A DNA stretch of 63,255 nt from an uncultured Saprospirales bacterium (GCA_938008535.1 CALLKF010000068.1:1-63255), one strand, 5' to 3'. Shown: positions 1 through 8,567, counted from the first letter of the stretch. Numbers and translations are program-made. Notes: a model not told the origin generated them from the letters alone.

Positions 1-1
1 A

Positions 2-592
2 TCTGATATAGTGCATACTGAATTTAATAACTGGCTTAAATCCATTTCCATTAAACCTGAGATTGCAAGTTTATATATTGCTATTATGGAAGATGTGTTT
101 AAAACAAATGAGGGTGATAGGGAGGCTGAAATAAAGAAAATAAACCAACAGATTGCCAAAAATAAAGAAATGCAGGAAAAGGTGGCTATTAGTTTAATTG
201 ATGGCGGATTGGATAAACATGACTATAAGATGCTTAAAGAAAAATATGCAGTTGAAAGTGTTGGGCTTAAAAATAGAATTGAAGAATTAAAGAAATCTGA
301 AAATGGATTTGCTGAATATAGCCGTTTTGGTTTCTCATTATTGAGCAACTTATCATACCATTATAATCAAGCAAATTTGGCAAATAAACAGAAATTAATT
401 GGTTTGATATTTCCTGAAAAACTGATATTTTCAAATGGTACTTATCGAACCAAAGAACCAAATCAATTGCTTGGTCTAATGTGTAACAATATCAATGACT
501 TAGACGTTGTAAAAACAAAAAAGACTTCCAATAATGAAAGTCTTTCCCTTGTGGTAGCCCGTACGGGAATCGAACCCGTGTTTGAAGAATGA
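2..592 (+). CDS. Large serine recombinase, C-terminal part (5' end outside window)
   Basis: The frame is open from the window edge, so the catalytic resolvase domain and zinc ribbon lie outside. What is visible is the C-terminal region of a Bacteroidota-type site-specific serine recombinase: a charged coiled-coil segment (about residues 30-95 of the visible part), then the family-typical end block around LLSNLSYHYNQANLANKQKL and IFPEKLIF. The natural family end is probably near the LMCNNIN motif. The last 28 or so codons are a translation of a tRNA terminator and of the antisense strand of tRNA-Glu (tail ARTGIEPVFEE), and the stop lies in the anticodon arm of that tRNA. This fits a recombinase at the end of an integrated element lying to the left. 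Known: such recombinases integrate and excise mobile elements. Inferred: this one used or abuts the tRNA. Confidence 0.85.
   Translation, partial: SDIVHTEFNNWLKSISIKPEIASLYIAIMEDVFKTNEGDREAEIKKINQQIAKNKEMQEKVAISLIDGGLDKHDYKMLKEKYAVESVGLKNRIEELKKSENGFAEYSRFGFSLLSNLSYHYNQANLANKQKLIGLIFPEKLIFSNGTYRTKEPNQLLGLMCNNINDLDVVKTKKTSNNESLSLVVARTGIEPVFEE
511..545 (-). terminator. Intrinsic terminator of tRNA-Glu
   Basis: On the minus strand the arms AAAGACTT and AAGTCTTT (520-527 and 538-545 on plus) form an 8-bp hairpin followed by a run of T interrupted by single G residues. It lies 7 bp beyond the tRNA CCA end, so it ends the tRNA transcript. It is embedded in the last codons of the recombinase frame. 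Confidence 0.75.
552..592. other. Candidate attachment site inside tRNA-Glu
   Basis: This segment is the 3' half of the tRNA gene shared with the recombinase reading frame. tRNA 3' ends are common integration targets, and the recombinase occupies the side from which an element would have entered. No second copy of the tRNA 3' end is visible in the window, so the att core cannot be defined. This is inference. Confidence 0.35.
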
Positions 593-626
593 AAATCTCC
601 TGTCCTAACCCCTAGACGAACGGGCC
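552..626 (-). tRNA. tRNA-Glu (anticodon TTC)
   Basis: Read on the minus strand the gene starts GGCCCGT and ends ACGGGCTACCA, giving a 7-bp acceptor stem (last pair G-U), discriminator A and an encoded CCA. The D-arm carries AGGGGTTAGGAC, the anticodon stem is GGAGA/TCTTC with loop TTTTCAT (anticodon TTC), and the T-arm contains GGTTCGATTCC. It is 75 nt. The recombinase frame overlaps its 3' half in antisense. Confidence 0.95.
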
Positions 627-832
627 ATTTTTTAAAAGCGAGTGCAAATATAGTAGTTTTTTATCGTTTTGAAAGACTTTTTTGAAAAAAAATATTACCA
701 AAGCGTTATTCTTGTTTAATTAGAATGATTTTTTTGAAATGATTCTCTAAATAATACCTTAATTATCCTTTAACTCTATAACTTTATACCATAATACATT
801 AAATCTTTTACGTAACAATCAAGTAACAAAAT

Positions 833-1834
833 ATGTCAAAACCACGCATTGCAATAAATGGACTAGGAAGAATTGGTCGATTAGTGTTTCAAATTCTTTT
901 TGATAAAAATTTAGTTGATATTATTGCCATCAATGATATTGCACCAAATGATGCTCTAGTGTATTTATTGAAACACGATACTGCACAAGGAAAATGGAAT
1001 AAAACTATAATTGCAAAAGAAAATCATTTATTTATTGATGATGACGAAATTATTAGCACTTCAATTGCAGAATCCAAAGATTTACCATGGAAAGATTTAA
1101 ATATTGATATTGTAATTGAATGTAGCGGAAGATATAGAGATCGTGAAAAGTTACAAGAACACATAAATGCTGGAGCTAAAAAAGTAATCATTTCTTCACC
1201 AGCTGATAAATCTGTAAAAACGATTGTTTTAGGTTTAAATGATGCATCTATTTCAAAAGATGATATCATCTTATCAAATGCTTCTTGTACAACAAACTGT
1301 TTGGCACCAATGGCAAAAATCATGAACGATCATTTTGGTATTCAAAGTGCCATTATGAACACCATTCATGCTTATACCAGCGATCAAAAGTTGCATGATA
1401 GTATTCATGGTTCTGATTTCAGAAGAGCGAGAGCTGCTGCTCAAAACATTGTTCCAACTTCTTCTAACGCAAATAAAGCATTAGAATGGGTAATGCCAGA
1501 AATAAAAGGAAAAATTAAAGGTGGTGCTGTTCGGGTTCCAATAATTGTAGGTTCTTTAACTGAATTGTATTGCAATGTTGAAAAAACCACAACAATTGAA
1601 GAAGTGAATGCTGTCTTTAAAAATGCTTCTGAAAACCATTGGAAAGGAATACTCGAATATACAGAAGATCCAATCGTTTCAAGTGATATAATTCATTCAC
1701 CAGCATCTTGCACATTTGATGCAGGTTTAACACAACAAGTAGATAATTTAATTAAAATTGTTGGTTGGTATGATAATGAATATGGATACGCAAATCGATT
1801 AGCTGAAATGGTAGAAAAAGTTGCTTTCTTATAG
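833..1834 (+). CDS. gap: Glyceraldehyde-3-phosphate dehydrogenase
   Basis: Full-length 333-residue type I GAPDH, the NAD(P)-dependent cytosolic glycolytic/gluconeogenic enzyme that makes 1,3-bisphosphoglycerate. The N-terminal Rossmann glycine motif INGLGRIGR is at residues 8-16. The catalytic Cys152 is in SNASCTTNCLAP and the catalytic His179 in TIHAYTSDQ. The C-terminal WYDNEYGYANR block is intact. pgk, the enzyme of the next step, follows 91 bp downstream on the same strand. The ATG at 833 is the only sensible start; the leader has no Shine-Dalgarno, as usual in Bacteroidota. A weak TAACTTTA at 779-786 could be the -7 box. Confidence 0.97.
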   Translation: MSKPRIAINGLGRIGRLVFQILFDKNLVDIIAINDIAPNDALVYLLKHDTAQGKWNKTIIAKENHLFIDDDEIISTSIAESKDLPWKDLNIDIVIECSGRYRDREKLQEHINAGAKKVIISSPADKSVKTIVLGLNDASISKDDIILSNASCTTNCLAPMAKIMNDHFGIQSAIMNTIHAYTSDQKLHDSIHGSDFRRARAAAQNIVPTSSNANKALEWVMPEIKGKIKGGAVRVPIIVGSLTELYCNVEKTTTIEEVNAVFKNASENHWKGILEYTEDPIVSSDIIHSPASCTFDAGLTQQVDNLIKIVGWYDNEYGYANRLAEMVEKVAFL

Positions 1835-1894
1835 ATTGAACAATGTTGATATTCAATAGTTCAACCTTTTATTTAACTTTACAAAAATATCTTT

Positions 1895-1922
1895 TTACTT
1901 ATCACTCATTATTTATAACTAT
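1895..1922 (+). repeat. Degenerate heptamer tract in pgk leader
   Basis: Four 7-bp blocks (TTACTTA, TCACTCA, TTATTTA, TAACTAT) lie directly before the pgk ATG at 1926. The blocks contain no G. They belong to the class of start-codon-proximal heptamer tracts described in the findings; this is one of the more diverged examples. Confidence 0.5.
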
Positions 1923-1925
1923 TTT

Positions 1926-3140
1926 ATGCAAACCGTAGATTCCATCAACTTTAAAAACAAAAGAGCTTTAATCAGAGTAGATTTTAATGTTCCATTTGAT
2001 AAAAATTTCAATATTACGGATGATACTCGAATCAAAGCAGCATTGCCAACAATAAACAAAGTTTTAAATGATGGTGGTAGCGTTGTTTTAATGTCGCATT
2101 TAGGTCGACCACTTAAAAAATTAAAAGAAGATGGAACCATTGACAAAGAAAAGTTTTCATTGAAACATATCGTTGGTCATTTATCTGATTTGCTAAATAG
2201 AAAAATACAATTTGCTGATGATTGTATCAATGAAGAAAGTCATGCATTATCAAATGTTTTAAAACCTGGTGAAATTTTATTGCTGGAAAATACACGATTT
2301 TACAAAGAAGAAGAAAAAGGTGATGAGGTTTTTGCAGCAAAATTAGCACATCACGGCGATGTATATGTGAATGATGCATTTGGTTCTGCACATCGCGCGC
2401 ACGCAAGTACAACGATTGTTGCCAAGCACTTTTCTAAAGAAAATAAAGCTGCTGGTTATTTAATGGCTGCTGAAGTTGCGAATGCAAACAAAGTTTTAAA
2501 TAATTCAGAAAAACCATTTACTGCAATCTTAGGTGGTGCAAAAGTTTCAGATAAAATTTTGATTATTGAGAATTTATTAAACATCGCAGATAACATCATT
2601 ATTGGTGGTGGCATGGCTTATACTTTTGTAAAAGCATTAGGTTGTGAAGTTGGAAAATCATTAGTAGAAGAAGATATGCAAGAATTAGCATTGCATATTT
2701 TAAAGAAAGCAGAAGCCAAAGGTGTAAAAATATATTTGCCAGAAGATTCGGTTATTGCCGATAAATTTGATAACAATGCAAACGTTCGAGTAGCAGACAA
2801 TACCGACATTCCTTTTGCGTGGATGGCGCTAGATATTGGACATGCTTCAATTACTGCATTTCAAGAAGTAATCATGAAATCGAAAACGATTTTATGGAAT
2901 GGACCAATGGGTGTTTTTGAAATGGATAAATTCCAAAATGGAACTAAAAGTATTGCAGTTGCAGTAGCACACGCTACACAAAAAAACGGAGCATTTAGCT
3001 TAGTTGGTGGTGGCGACAGTGTGGCTGCAGTAAACAAATTCGGATTAGCTGATAAAGTAAGCTTTGTCTCAACAGGTGGTGGCGCACTCTTAGAATTTTT
3101 TGAAGGAAAAACACTACCTGGAGTTGCTGCATTAATGTAG
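1926..3140 (+). CDS. pgk: Phosphoglycerate kinase
   Basis: A 404-residue cytosolic monomeric kinase that transfers phosphate between 1,3-bisphosphoglycerate and ADP. The N-terminal substrate loop RVDFNVPF, the MSHLGRP motif, the LENTRF motif, the central GGAKVSDK and the C-terminal nucleotide-binding motifs WNGPMGVFE and GGGDSVAAV are all present, and the length is normal. It sits downstream of gap on the same strand in the common gap-pgk order, probably co-transcribed. A pair of inverted repeats follows the stop. Confidence 0.97.
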   Translation: MQTVDSINFKNKRALIRVDFNVPFDKNFNITDDTRIKAALPTINKVLNDGGSVVLMSHLGRPLKKLKEDGTIDKEKFSLKHIVGHLSDLLNRKIQFADDCINEESHALSNVLKPGEILLLENTRFYKEEEKGDEVFAAKLAHHGDVYVNDAFGSAHRAHASTTIVAKHFSKENKAAGYLMAAEVANANKVLNNSEKPFTAILGGAKVSDKILIIENLLNIADNIIIGGGMAYTFVKALGCEVGKSLVEEDMQELALHILKKAEAKGVKIYLPEDSVIADKFDNNANVRVADNTDIPFAWMALDIGHASITAFQEVIMKSKTILWNGPMGVFEMDKFQNGTKSIAVAVAHATQKNGAFSLVGGGDSVAAVNKFGLADKVSFVSTGGGALLEFFEGKTLPGVAALM

Positions 3141-3150
3141 ATTAATTTGT

Positions 3151-3228
3151 TAGAACTATGATTTATTAGATTGATATAATTAAAGTAAAATCATAATTAT
3201 CAAATAAATTACATACATCATAGTTCAG
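3151..3228. repeat. Imperfect long palindrome, Bacteroidota-type intergenic repeat
   Basis: Perfect 10-bp outer arms GAACTATGAT (3153-3162) and ATCATAGTTC (3217-3226) enclose an AT-rich core with further imperfect pairing (TTGATATAATTA against ATAATTATCAA). The right end reads on into TTCAGA. Outer arms of this sequence around AT-rich interiors resemble dispersed palindromic repeats I recall from other Bacteroidota intergenic regions. Whether it is dispersed in this genome cannot be judged from one copy. Confidence 0.55.
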
Positions 3229-3238
3229 ATATAATAGC

Positions 3239-3265
3239 GCGAGGCGACACTATGTGTCGCCTCGC
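3239..3265. terminator. Strong hairpin between pgk and a convergent lipoprotein gene
   Basis: A perfect 12-bp GC-rich stem, GCGAGGCGACAC with GTGTCGCCTCGC, and a 3-nt loop. The flanks are T-rich only loosely (TTCTCATT), so it is not a textbook intrinsic terminator. Its place between convergent genes (pgk and the minus-strand lipoprotein) suggests a bidirectional transcription end or a barrier hairpin. Confidence 0.6.
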
Positions 3266-3284
3266 TTCTCATTAAAAGAAGTTT

Positions 3285-3512
3285 TTACTTTTTAACTTCT
3301 TTCTTTGTTTCTGTCGTTTTCGTTTCTACTACGGCAACAGTGCTGTCTTTCTTGGCAACACTTGAATCGTTGGTAGAAACTAAAGTGTCTTCCACGATGT
3401 TGTCATCATTGGTAACAACTTCAGGTTCATCTTGTGGTTCTTTTTTACTGAACCAGTCGCAAGAGGTAGCTAACAAGCTCACCGTCATGCAAACAAAAAA
3501 CAATTTTTTCAT
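3285..3512 (-). CDS. Small acidic/charged lipoprotein
   Basis: A 75-residue predicted lipoprotein. The first 18 residues form a signal peptide ending in the lipobox LATSC, with the lipidated Cys at position 18. The mature part is unstructured-looking: Asp/Glu-rich first, then Ser/Thr/Lys-rich with a KKEVKK end. No family is recognisable. The next gene upstream on the strand is the larger lipoprotein at 3647-5383, 134 bp away. It is likely anchored in a membrane facing the periplasm; the function is unknown. Confidence 0.75.
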   Translation of the reverse strand: MKKLFFVCMTVSLLATSCDWFSKKEPQDEPEVVTNDDNIVEDTLVSTNDSSVAKKDSTVAVVETKTTETKKEVKK

Positions 3513-3609
3513 TTGGTTTGGTTTTGGTTATCAGTATATACGCTGAAAACCAAAATTTAGTTCGTTGACTAAATAGATTTAAGAAATCTTTGCAATTAGA
3601 AAAAGGAAA

Positions 3610-3644
3610 TTAACAATTGACAATGGATAATTAACAATTAAGAT
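3610..3644. repeat. Heptamer tract 3' of a lipoprotein gene
   Basis: Five 7-bp blocks on plus: ATTAACA, ATTGACA, ATGGATA, ATTAACA, ATTAAGA. They lie directly after the stop of the minus-strand lipoprotein gene and about 100 bp before the start of the small lipoprotein. Unlike most tracts of this kind, this one is at a 3' end. Confidence 0.55.
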
Positions 3645-3646
3645 AG

Positions 3647-5383
3647 CTATTGAGTTCGCTTTATTCTATAGACAAGACTTATTGTGTTTAATCCTGATGT
3701 ATTTTGATTTATATATGTGCTATTTATACTACCTTCATAATATTCGCCAATATTATTAGGATAATTTTTGATAATTGTATTTAATCCATTTTGCGGTGCA
3801 ATTGCAGGATAAGTTCTATAATGTATTGTATAAGAGAACATTCTAAGTGGAAAAATGCCAATACTATTTACTGTACTAGACGTTATAATATTTAGATAGC
3901 TAGTGTCAGACCTAGAAACATAAATAGCAAGTGATGAATCTGTTACAGTAATCGTTGGATTTAAAAATAATTCAATTGGTCTTCCATCAAAACTAACTAG
4001 AATATATTCTTGAATAGATTCATTACAAACTGTAATATTTCCTAAGTCTGTTTCACCAACTTTAAATACAATGTTTTGTGTTGCAGATTGTTTTAAATTT
4101 TCAATATCATGAACTGTAACTGAAATACTTGGAGTAGTAGTACAAATATTAACTGTAAATGAAAAGTTTCCATTAGCGTCTGGCAATGTAAAATATTCAT
4201 TTATACCAACAGTGTACTTTATATAATTTGATCTATTTACACCAACACAATTGGTTATTTTACCAATATAAGTTCCATGTTGAATTCCGACTGAATTTGT
4301 ATTTACAGTTATATTACCAAGGTCTGTATTTGCTGTAAGTGGTCCAATATCTTTTATCAAATTTGAATTTCCGCAAGCATCAATGAATGAAAATTGTAAA
4401 ACTGCATTTGAATAGACTAAACCAGAAATTCTACCGTCATTATCAGTTATTGCTGTTCTTTCGTCGTTATTAGATATATTTCTTAATCTAGTATATAAAT
4501 TGGAAATTGGATTTCCATTAGCATCAACTAATCGCAATGATAGTGTAATAGCAGCAGCAGGTGTGTCGCAATTCCACCAACTAAAATGTTTTACTTTACC
4601 AATATATTTGTTGCCTGTTAAAGTAGCAACGCCTTCTTCTTTCCATAAACCTGTATTGGTATCAAAATACCACAAAGGAATAGTAGCAGTTGCTGCACTT
4701 AATAAAGAAGCAGGAACAGTCATGGTTAGCGTTGCTTCTTTGCCATCTGCAATGTTCAGTTTATTGCCACTTGCATCTTCTAATTCAACATTCATCATAC
4801 CAAAAGAACGCAGCAAACTTTCACTATTATCGGTTCTTGTTCCAATTAAATCTCCAGGCATTTTAGTTTCTAAATTTGCATCTGTCGGTTCTAAAAAAGC
4901 AGCATAAACTTTCACTGTTCCTGTGTATATAGAACCGTCTGCATTTTTTATGGCATTTGCAGGAAACTCAATACTTGCGCCACTTGTAACAGTAACCGTT
5001 GCACCACTCGATGCAGAAAAGCTTGCTTTCAATGATTTAGTAAGTAGCCGAATTTGTATAGTACTTGTTTTGCTTGAAGTTGCAATAAAAGTTCGTGAGC
5101 CATCAAAATAACCAGCCTTACTAACCTTCACCAACGCATGATTTTTAGAAAGAGTTACATCGTTTATTTTAAAAATACCATTTGCATCTGTAGTGGCTGT
5201 TTTGTCGCCAGCTTGTGCTGTTGCACCATAAATTCCAAAACCATTTTCATCTACAACACGACCAAAAATGCTGCTAGTAACAGTTGTACCGCTTGGATTA
5301 TTTTTATCTTTTTTACATGAACTTATAATACTTACTAAGCCAATAGTAATAAATAAACTAGCTGAAAATAATTTGCTTCTCAT
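3647..5383 (-). CDS. Lipoprotein with carboxypeptidase-regulatory-like domain
   Basis: 578 residues. The signal peptide ends in lipobox IISSC followed by KKDKN, a typical Bacteroidota surface or periplasmic lipoprotein start. Residues about 38-115 resemble a carboxypeptidase-D regulatory-like beta-sandwich (VVDENGFGIYGATAQ, then TTDANGIFKINDV). A middle region with SGASIEFPANAI and WYFDTNTGLWKEEGVAT is typical of large Bacteroidota lipoproteins of unknown function. A second regulatory-like repeat starts near VDANGNPISNLYTRL. The C-terminal third has no recognisable domain. No catalytic motif is visible, so it is probably structural or ligand-binding. Confidence 0.8.
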   Translation of the reverse strand: MRSKLFSASLFITIGLVSIISSCKKDKNNPSGTTVTSSIFGRVVDENGFGIYGATAQAGDKTATTDANGIFKINDVTLSKNHALVKVSKAGYFDGSRTFIATSSKTSTIQIRLLTKSLKASFSASSGATVTVTSGASIEFPANAIKNADGSIYTGTVKVYAAFLEPTDANLETKMPGDLIGTRTDNSESLLRSFGMMNVELEDASGNKLNIADGKEATLTMTVPASLLSAATATIPLWYFDTNTGLWKEEGVATLTGNKYIGKVKHFSWWNCDTPAAAITLSLRLVDANGNPISNLYTRLRNISNNDERTAITDNDGRISGLVYSNAVLQFSFIDACGNSNLIKDIGPLTANTDLGNITVNTNSVGIQHGTYIGKITNCVGVNRSNYIKYTVGINEYFTLPDANGNFSFTVNICTTTPSISVTVHDIENLKQSATQNIVFKVGETDLGNITVCNESIQEYILVSFDGRPIELFLNPTITVTDSSLAIYVSRSDTSYLNIITSSTVNSIGIFPLRMFSYTIHYRTYPAIAPQNGLNTIIKNYPNNIGEYYEGSINSTYINQNTSGLNTISLVYRIKRTQ

Positions 5384-5489
5384 GTGCTTGATATTAATTT
5401 ATAATGATGTATATAGTAAATATAATAATTATAAATCAGAAATAGTAATAAAAATTAGGATTTAAGTACTTGATACAATGATATAAATA

Positions 5490-6239
5490 TCACTCAGAAA
5501 AATAACTGATACCGAAAAATTTTAGAATCATCGTAATTCCAACAAAAAAGATAAGCACTAAAACTAAGACTCTAAATTTTTCCTGTGGTATTTTATCTAA
5601 AATAAGTTTGCCAATGTAAGAACCAACAAAGCCAATCACTATCAGAAATGGAATCAAATACAAATCGTGTTTATGTATGTAACCATTAAAATAATAAATT
5701 ACCATTCGCGAACCATCTACCGCTAAATCTATTGCAGCAGACGTTGCTACAAATACGGATTTTTCTACACTAAACGCAGCCATCGTAATGCCACGTATGG
5801 CACCACCAGTACCAAGCAAGCCAGCAAAAAAACCAGATAAACTTCCACCAAGAAAACTATTTTTTTTATTAGCTTCAAATTTTAATTCTTTTTTGATTAA
5901 GAAAAGAACACTCAAACCAATTAGAAAAAGCGACAACACCAATTGCAAGTATCGAACATTAATAAACTTACTTATTAAGGCGCCAATAATTACAAACACA
6001 ACTGCAGGAATGCCTATTTGAAATAAAATTTTCTTATCTAATCCTTTTTTAAATAATATTATCTTAGAGATATTACTAAATACATGAAACACAGCAGTAA
6101 TACCAAGCACTGATTGAAAATCTAAAAAATAATTAGCTACAGGAACAAAAAATGTAGAAGAACCAAAACCACCAATAGTGCCTAAAATCTCTGCTATAAA
6201 AGATAATACTAAAAACAAAATGGTAAATGGTATAGACAT
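5490..6239 (-). CDS. TauE/SafE family membrane permease
   Basis: A 249-residue polytopic protein with about eight hydrophobic segments. The duplicated glycine-rich family motifs are recognisable: EILGTIGGFGSSTF near the N-terminus and FFAGLLGTGGAIRG in the middle, as in TauE/SafE (sulfite exporter-like) permeases. Members move sulfonates, sulfite or other organic anions across the inner membrane; the substrate cannot be read from sequence. It starts 4 bp after the stop of the pterin synthase gene, so the two are almost certainly co-transcribed, though no functional link is obvious. Confidence 0.85.
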   Translation of the reverse strand: MSIPFTILFLVLSFIAEILGTIGGFGSSTFFVPVANYFLDFQSVLGITAVFHVFSNISKIILFKKGLDKKILFQIGIPAVVFVIIGALISKFINVRYLQLVLSLFLIGLSVLFLIKKELKFEANKKNSFLGGSLSGFFAGLLGTGGAIRGITMAAFSVEKSVFVATSAAIDLAVDGSRMVIYYFNGYIHKHDLYLIPFLIVIGFVGSYIGKLILDKIPQEKFRVLVLVLIFFVGITMILKFFGISYFSE

Positions 6240-6243
6240 GTTT

Positions 6244-6657
6244 TTACTTCACAGGATACTCTACAATGTTTTTTTCAGTTTCATAAAGCTTTATGAATAA
6301 CTCATATTTAGCATCCAATTTGGTGCGAATTAAATCATAAATAACTACTACAATATTTTCTGCAGTAGGGTTGAGGTCGGCAAATTCTTTCGTATCTAAA
6401 TTTAAATTTTTATGGTCAAATCGTTCTTCAATTTCATTCTTGATAATGTCTTTCACAATTTTTAAATCAATAACATATCCAGTGGTTGGGTCAATTTCTC
6501 CGATTACTTTTACTTCTAAATGATAATTGTGACCATGATAATTTTTATTCGCACACAAGCCAAACACTTCTTTGTTTTTTTCATCAGTCCAATCTGCATT
6601 CCATAATTTATGTGCTGCATTAAAACTCGCTCTTCTGATTACTGCTACTTTTTGCAT
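6244..6657 (-). CDS. 6-pyruvoyl-tetrahydropterin synthase / QueD-family protein
   Basis: 137 residues, normal length. Zinc ligands are visible as FNAAH near residue 15 and HGHNYH near residues 41-46. The catalytic Cys lies in the spacing C-x5-HGH (LCANKNYHGHNY), and a C-terminal Glu is in LYETEKN. The family acts on 7,8-dihydroneopterin triphosphate, giving either 6-pyruvoyl-tetrahydropterin or 6-carboxy-tetrahydropterin (queuosine route). The sequence alone does not separate these. folE, which makes the substrate, is at 46246 in this window. No other queuosine gene is adjacent. Confidence 0.88.
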   Translation of the reverse strand: MQKVAVIRRASFNAAHKLWNADWTDEKNKEVFGLCANKNYHGHNYHLEVKVIGEIDPTTGYVIDLKIVKDIIKNEIEERFDHKNLNLDTKEFADLNPTAENIVVVIYDLIRTKLDAKYELFIKLYETEKNIVEYPVK

Positions 6658-6759
6658 GTTGTAAAGTTAATGGTTATTAAGGTAATAGTTATGACGTAAT
6701 ACTATAAAAGGAAATTAAGTGTTTTTTGTTTAATTAAAATATATTGTTGTGCATAAAAT

Positions 6760-6794
6760 TCTCTTGTCTCTTGTCTTATATCTCATCTCTCATT
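6760..6794 (+). repeat. Heptamer tract before holB
   Basis: Five in-phase 7-bp blocks: TCTCTTG, TCTCTTG, TCTTATA, TCTCATC, TCTCATT, ending 13 bp before the holB ATG. The tract is pyrimidine-rich and has only two G on the mRNA strand. Confidence 0.7.
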
Positions 6795-6807
6795 GCTATT
6801 TTCGCAC

Positions 6808-7941
6808 ATGCTTTTCAAAGATGTCATAGGACAAGTTGATACGAAACAACATTTGCTCGAAATTGGTAAGTCTGGAAACATTCCGCATTCACAGTTGTTT
6901 CTGTCGCAACCTGGTGCTGGTGCATTGGCATTAGCATTGGCATTTACGCAATATGTAGTCTGCGAAAACAAAACAGAAACAGATAGCTGTGGTGTTTGTG
7001 GTGCGTGTGTAAAAGCGCAAAAAATGATTCATCCTGATATTCATTACACCTATCCAATTATTGCAAAAAAGCCGTCGCCACATCCAAGTTTAAGTACCGA
7101 TTATATTGCAGAATGGCGCAAAGAAATTATCGCCAATCCTTACATCAACGAATTAGAGTTTTTGCAGGCAATTGGTGCAGAAAATAAGCAAGGTAATATT
7201 TCTGCTGATGAAGCGCGCAATATTTTAAATGGTTTAAAACTCACTACGTTTGAAGCAAAATATAAAATCCAAATTATTTGGATGGCTGAAGCGCTTTCTA
7301 AAGAAGGAAATATTTTATTAAAATTATTAGAAGAACCACCAGAAAATACCTTGTTGATTTTGATTGCAGAAAATCAGGAAGAAATTTTACCAACTATTTT
7401 GTCGCGTTGCCAAGTGGTGAAAGTTAATAAAATTGAGGATGATGCTATTGCTGATGATTTACTAAAAAGAGGCGTTCCTGCAAACAAAGCCAAACATATT
7501 GCGTATTTGGCTGATGGAAATTTTAATGATGCATTGAAATTAATAGATACAACTTCGTCTATTGAAACCATTCGGTTGACTGAATTATTGAAATATTCTA
7601 TTCGTTTACAAGAAGGAACCAATTCTGGTGCGTTGGTAAAATGGTCAGACGATATGTCGAAAATTGGACGCGAAAATTTAAAAGCATTTTTAGAATATGT
7701 GCTGCATATTTTGCGCGAAACACTGCAAATGAAGTTCGCACCAAACGCACCGATTCGTTTAACAGATGATGAACAGAAAACTGCACAAGCACTAATTAAA
7801 TACACGAACTTAAATAAACTAAGCGATTTGCTGGAACTCATCAGCAAAAAACATTACGAAATAGAACGCAACGTAAACCCAAAAATGGTGTTGATGGATA
7901 TGTCGCTTCGATTGAATCAAATCATCCATTCTAAGAATTAA
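6808..7941 (+). CDS. holB: DNA polymerase III subunit delta'
   Basis: Clamp-loader subunit that helps load the beta sliding clamp. I place the start at the ATG at 6808 (MLFKDVIGQVDTKQHL), giving 377 residues; an in-frame TTG five codons upstream is less likely. Seen: the N-terminal FKDVIGQ block, a zinc module with cysteines in VVCENKTETDSCGVCGAC, the HPDIHY sequence, the LLKLLEEPPENTLLILI block and the SRC motif (LSRCQVV). As in other delta' proteins the P-loop is degenerate (QPGAGALALALA). It is followed after the 21-bp repeat region by ricT on the same strand. Confidence 0.93.
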   Translation: MLFKDVIGQVDTKQHLLEIGKSGNIPHSQLFLSQPGAGALALALAFTQYVVCENKTETDSCGVCGACVKAQKMIHPDIHYTYPIIAKKPSPHPSLSTDYIAEWRKEIIANPYINELEFLQAIGAENKQGNISADEARNILNGLKLTTFEAKYKIQIIWMAEALSKEGNILLKLLEEPPENTLLILIAENQEEILPTILSRCQVVKVNKIEDDAIADDLLKRGVPANKAKHIAYLADGNFNDALKLIDTTSSIETIRLTELLKYSIRLQEGTNSGALVKWSDDMSKIGRENLKAFLEYVLHILRETLQMKFAPNAPIRLTDDEQKTAQALIKYTNLNKLSDLLELISKKHYEIERNVNPKMVLMDMSLRLNQIIHSKN

Positions 7942-7981
7942 AAATACCTATTTTGTTGGCTCCGAAATAATTTCCGTCTGC

Positions 7982-8474
7982 TAAGATATAGCAGTATTTT
8001 TCTTTTGTATTTCATTCATTTAATAAAAAACGGTATCATTTTGGTTAGATAGGTTGTCTGTTTACTCAGATGCTTCGTCCGTTCAGTCAGATGCTTTGTC
8101 GGTTCAGTCAGATGCTTTGTCGGTTCAGTCAGATGCTCCGTCCGTTCAGTCAGATGCTCCGTCCGTTCAATTAGATGCTCCGTCCGCCGATTTTTTGGAG
8201 CATCTAACTGCCATTCTGGCGCATCTGAGCAGAAAAATACTTTTCCTAACTTAAATTTTAATCAATCTAATTGCATTTTTATCTATTTTGATTGATTTTT
8301 TGGATTATCTGAGTGGTCTATTAGTATATCTAACCTAAAATTTTATCTATCTGAATTAAAAATTAAACGATCTAACTGAACATTTTTATCATCTGATTTA
8401 AAAAATGAACCATCTAACTGAACTATCTTATTGTCTAAGTTAATGAAATAAGTATCTGTGCTATTTAGCGTATC
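7982..8474. repeat. 21-bp phased repeat array A with orientation switch
   Basis: This fills most of the 745-bp gap between holB and ricT. Left part: units starting TNAGAT every 21 bp at 8045, 8066, 8087, 8108, 8129, 8150 and 8171 (the middle ones nearly identical, core TCAGATGCTTYGTC), with a phase-matching TAAGAT at 7982. Right part: units starting ATCT(A/G)A every 21 bp from 8202 to 8454 (ten of thirteen positions match exactly or with one change at the ATCT core). The right-part core ATCTAACTGAAC is the reverse complement of the left-part core, so orientation flips. At the flip a perfect 11-bp inverted repeat, TTAGATGCTCC (8171) with GGAGCATCTAA (8197), can form a hairpin. The rest of the gap, 8475-8640, holds a -7 box and no gene. 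Confidence 0.9.
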
Positions 8475-8567
8475 GAAACAGCTTTCTACCAAACAGCTAA
8501 AGTTATCTCAATTATTAAAGATTAACATTTGCGAACAATTCACCAGAAAAAATCTCATTTTTTAGCT

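Noticed and set aside
4500..4907. Plus-strand 135-codon frame inside the lipoprotein gene
   Set aside because: Antisense shadow of a well-supported gene with signal peptide and domain.
8054..8254. Open frame encoding a heptapeptide repeat (SDAxSVQ type)
   Set aside because: It exists only because the 21-bp array period is a multiple of 3. The repeat orientation flips inside it, and there is no conserved start region.
7982..8474. CRISPR array
   Set aside because: Units are contiguous and degenerate, without a constant repeat plus unique spacers, and no cas genes are present.
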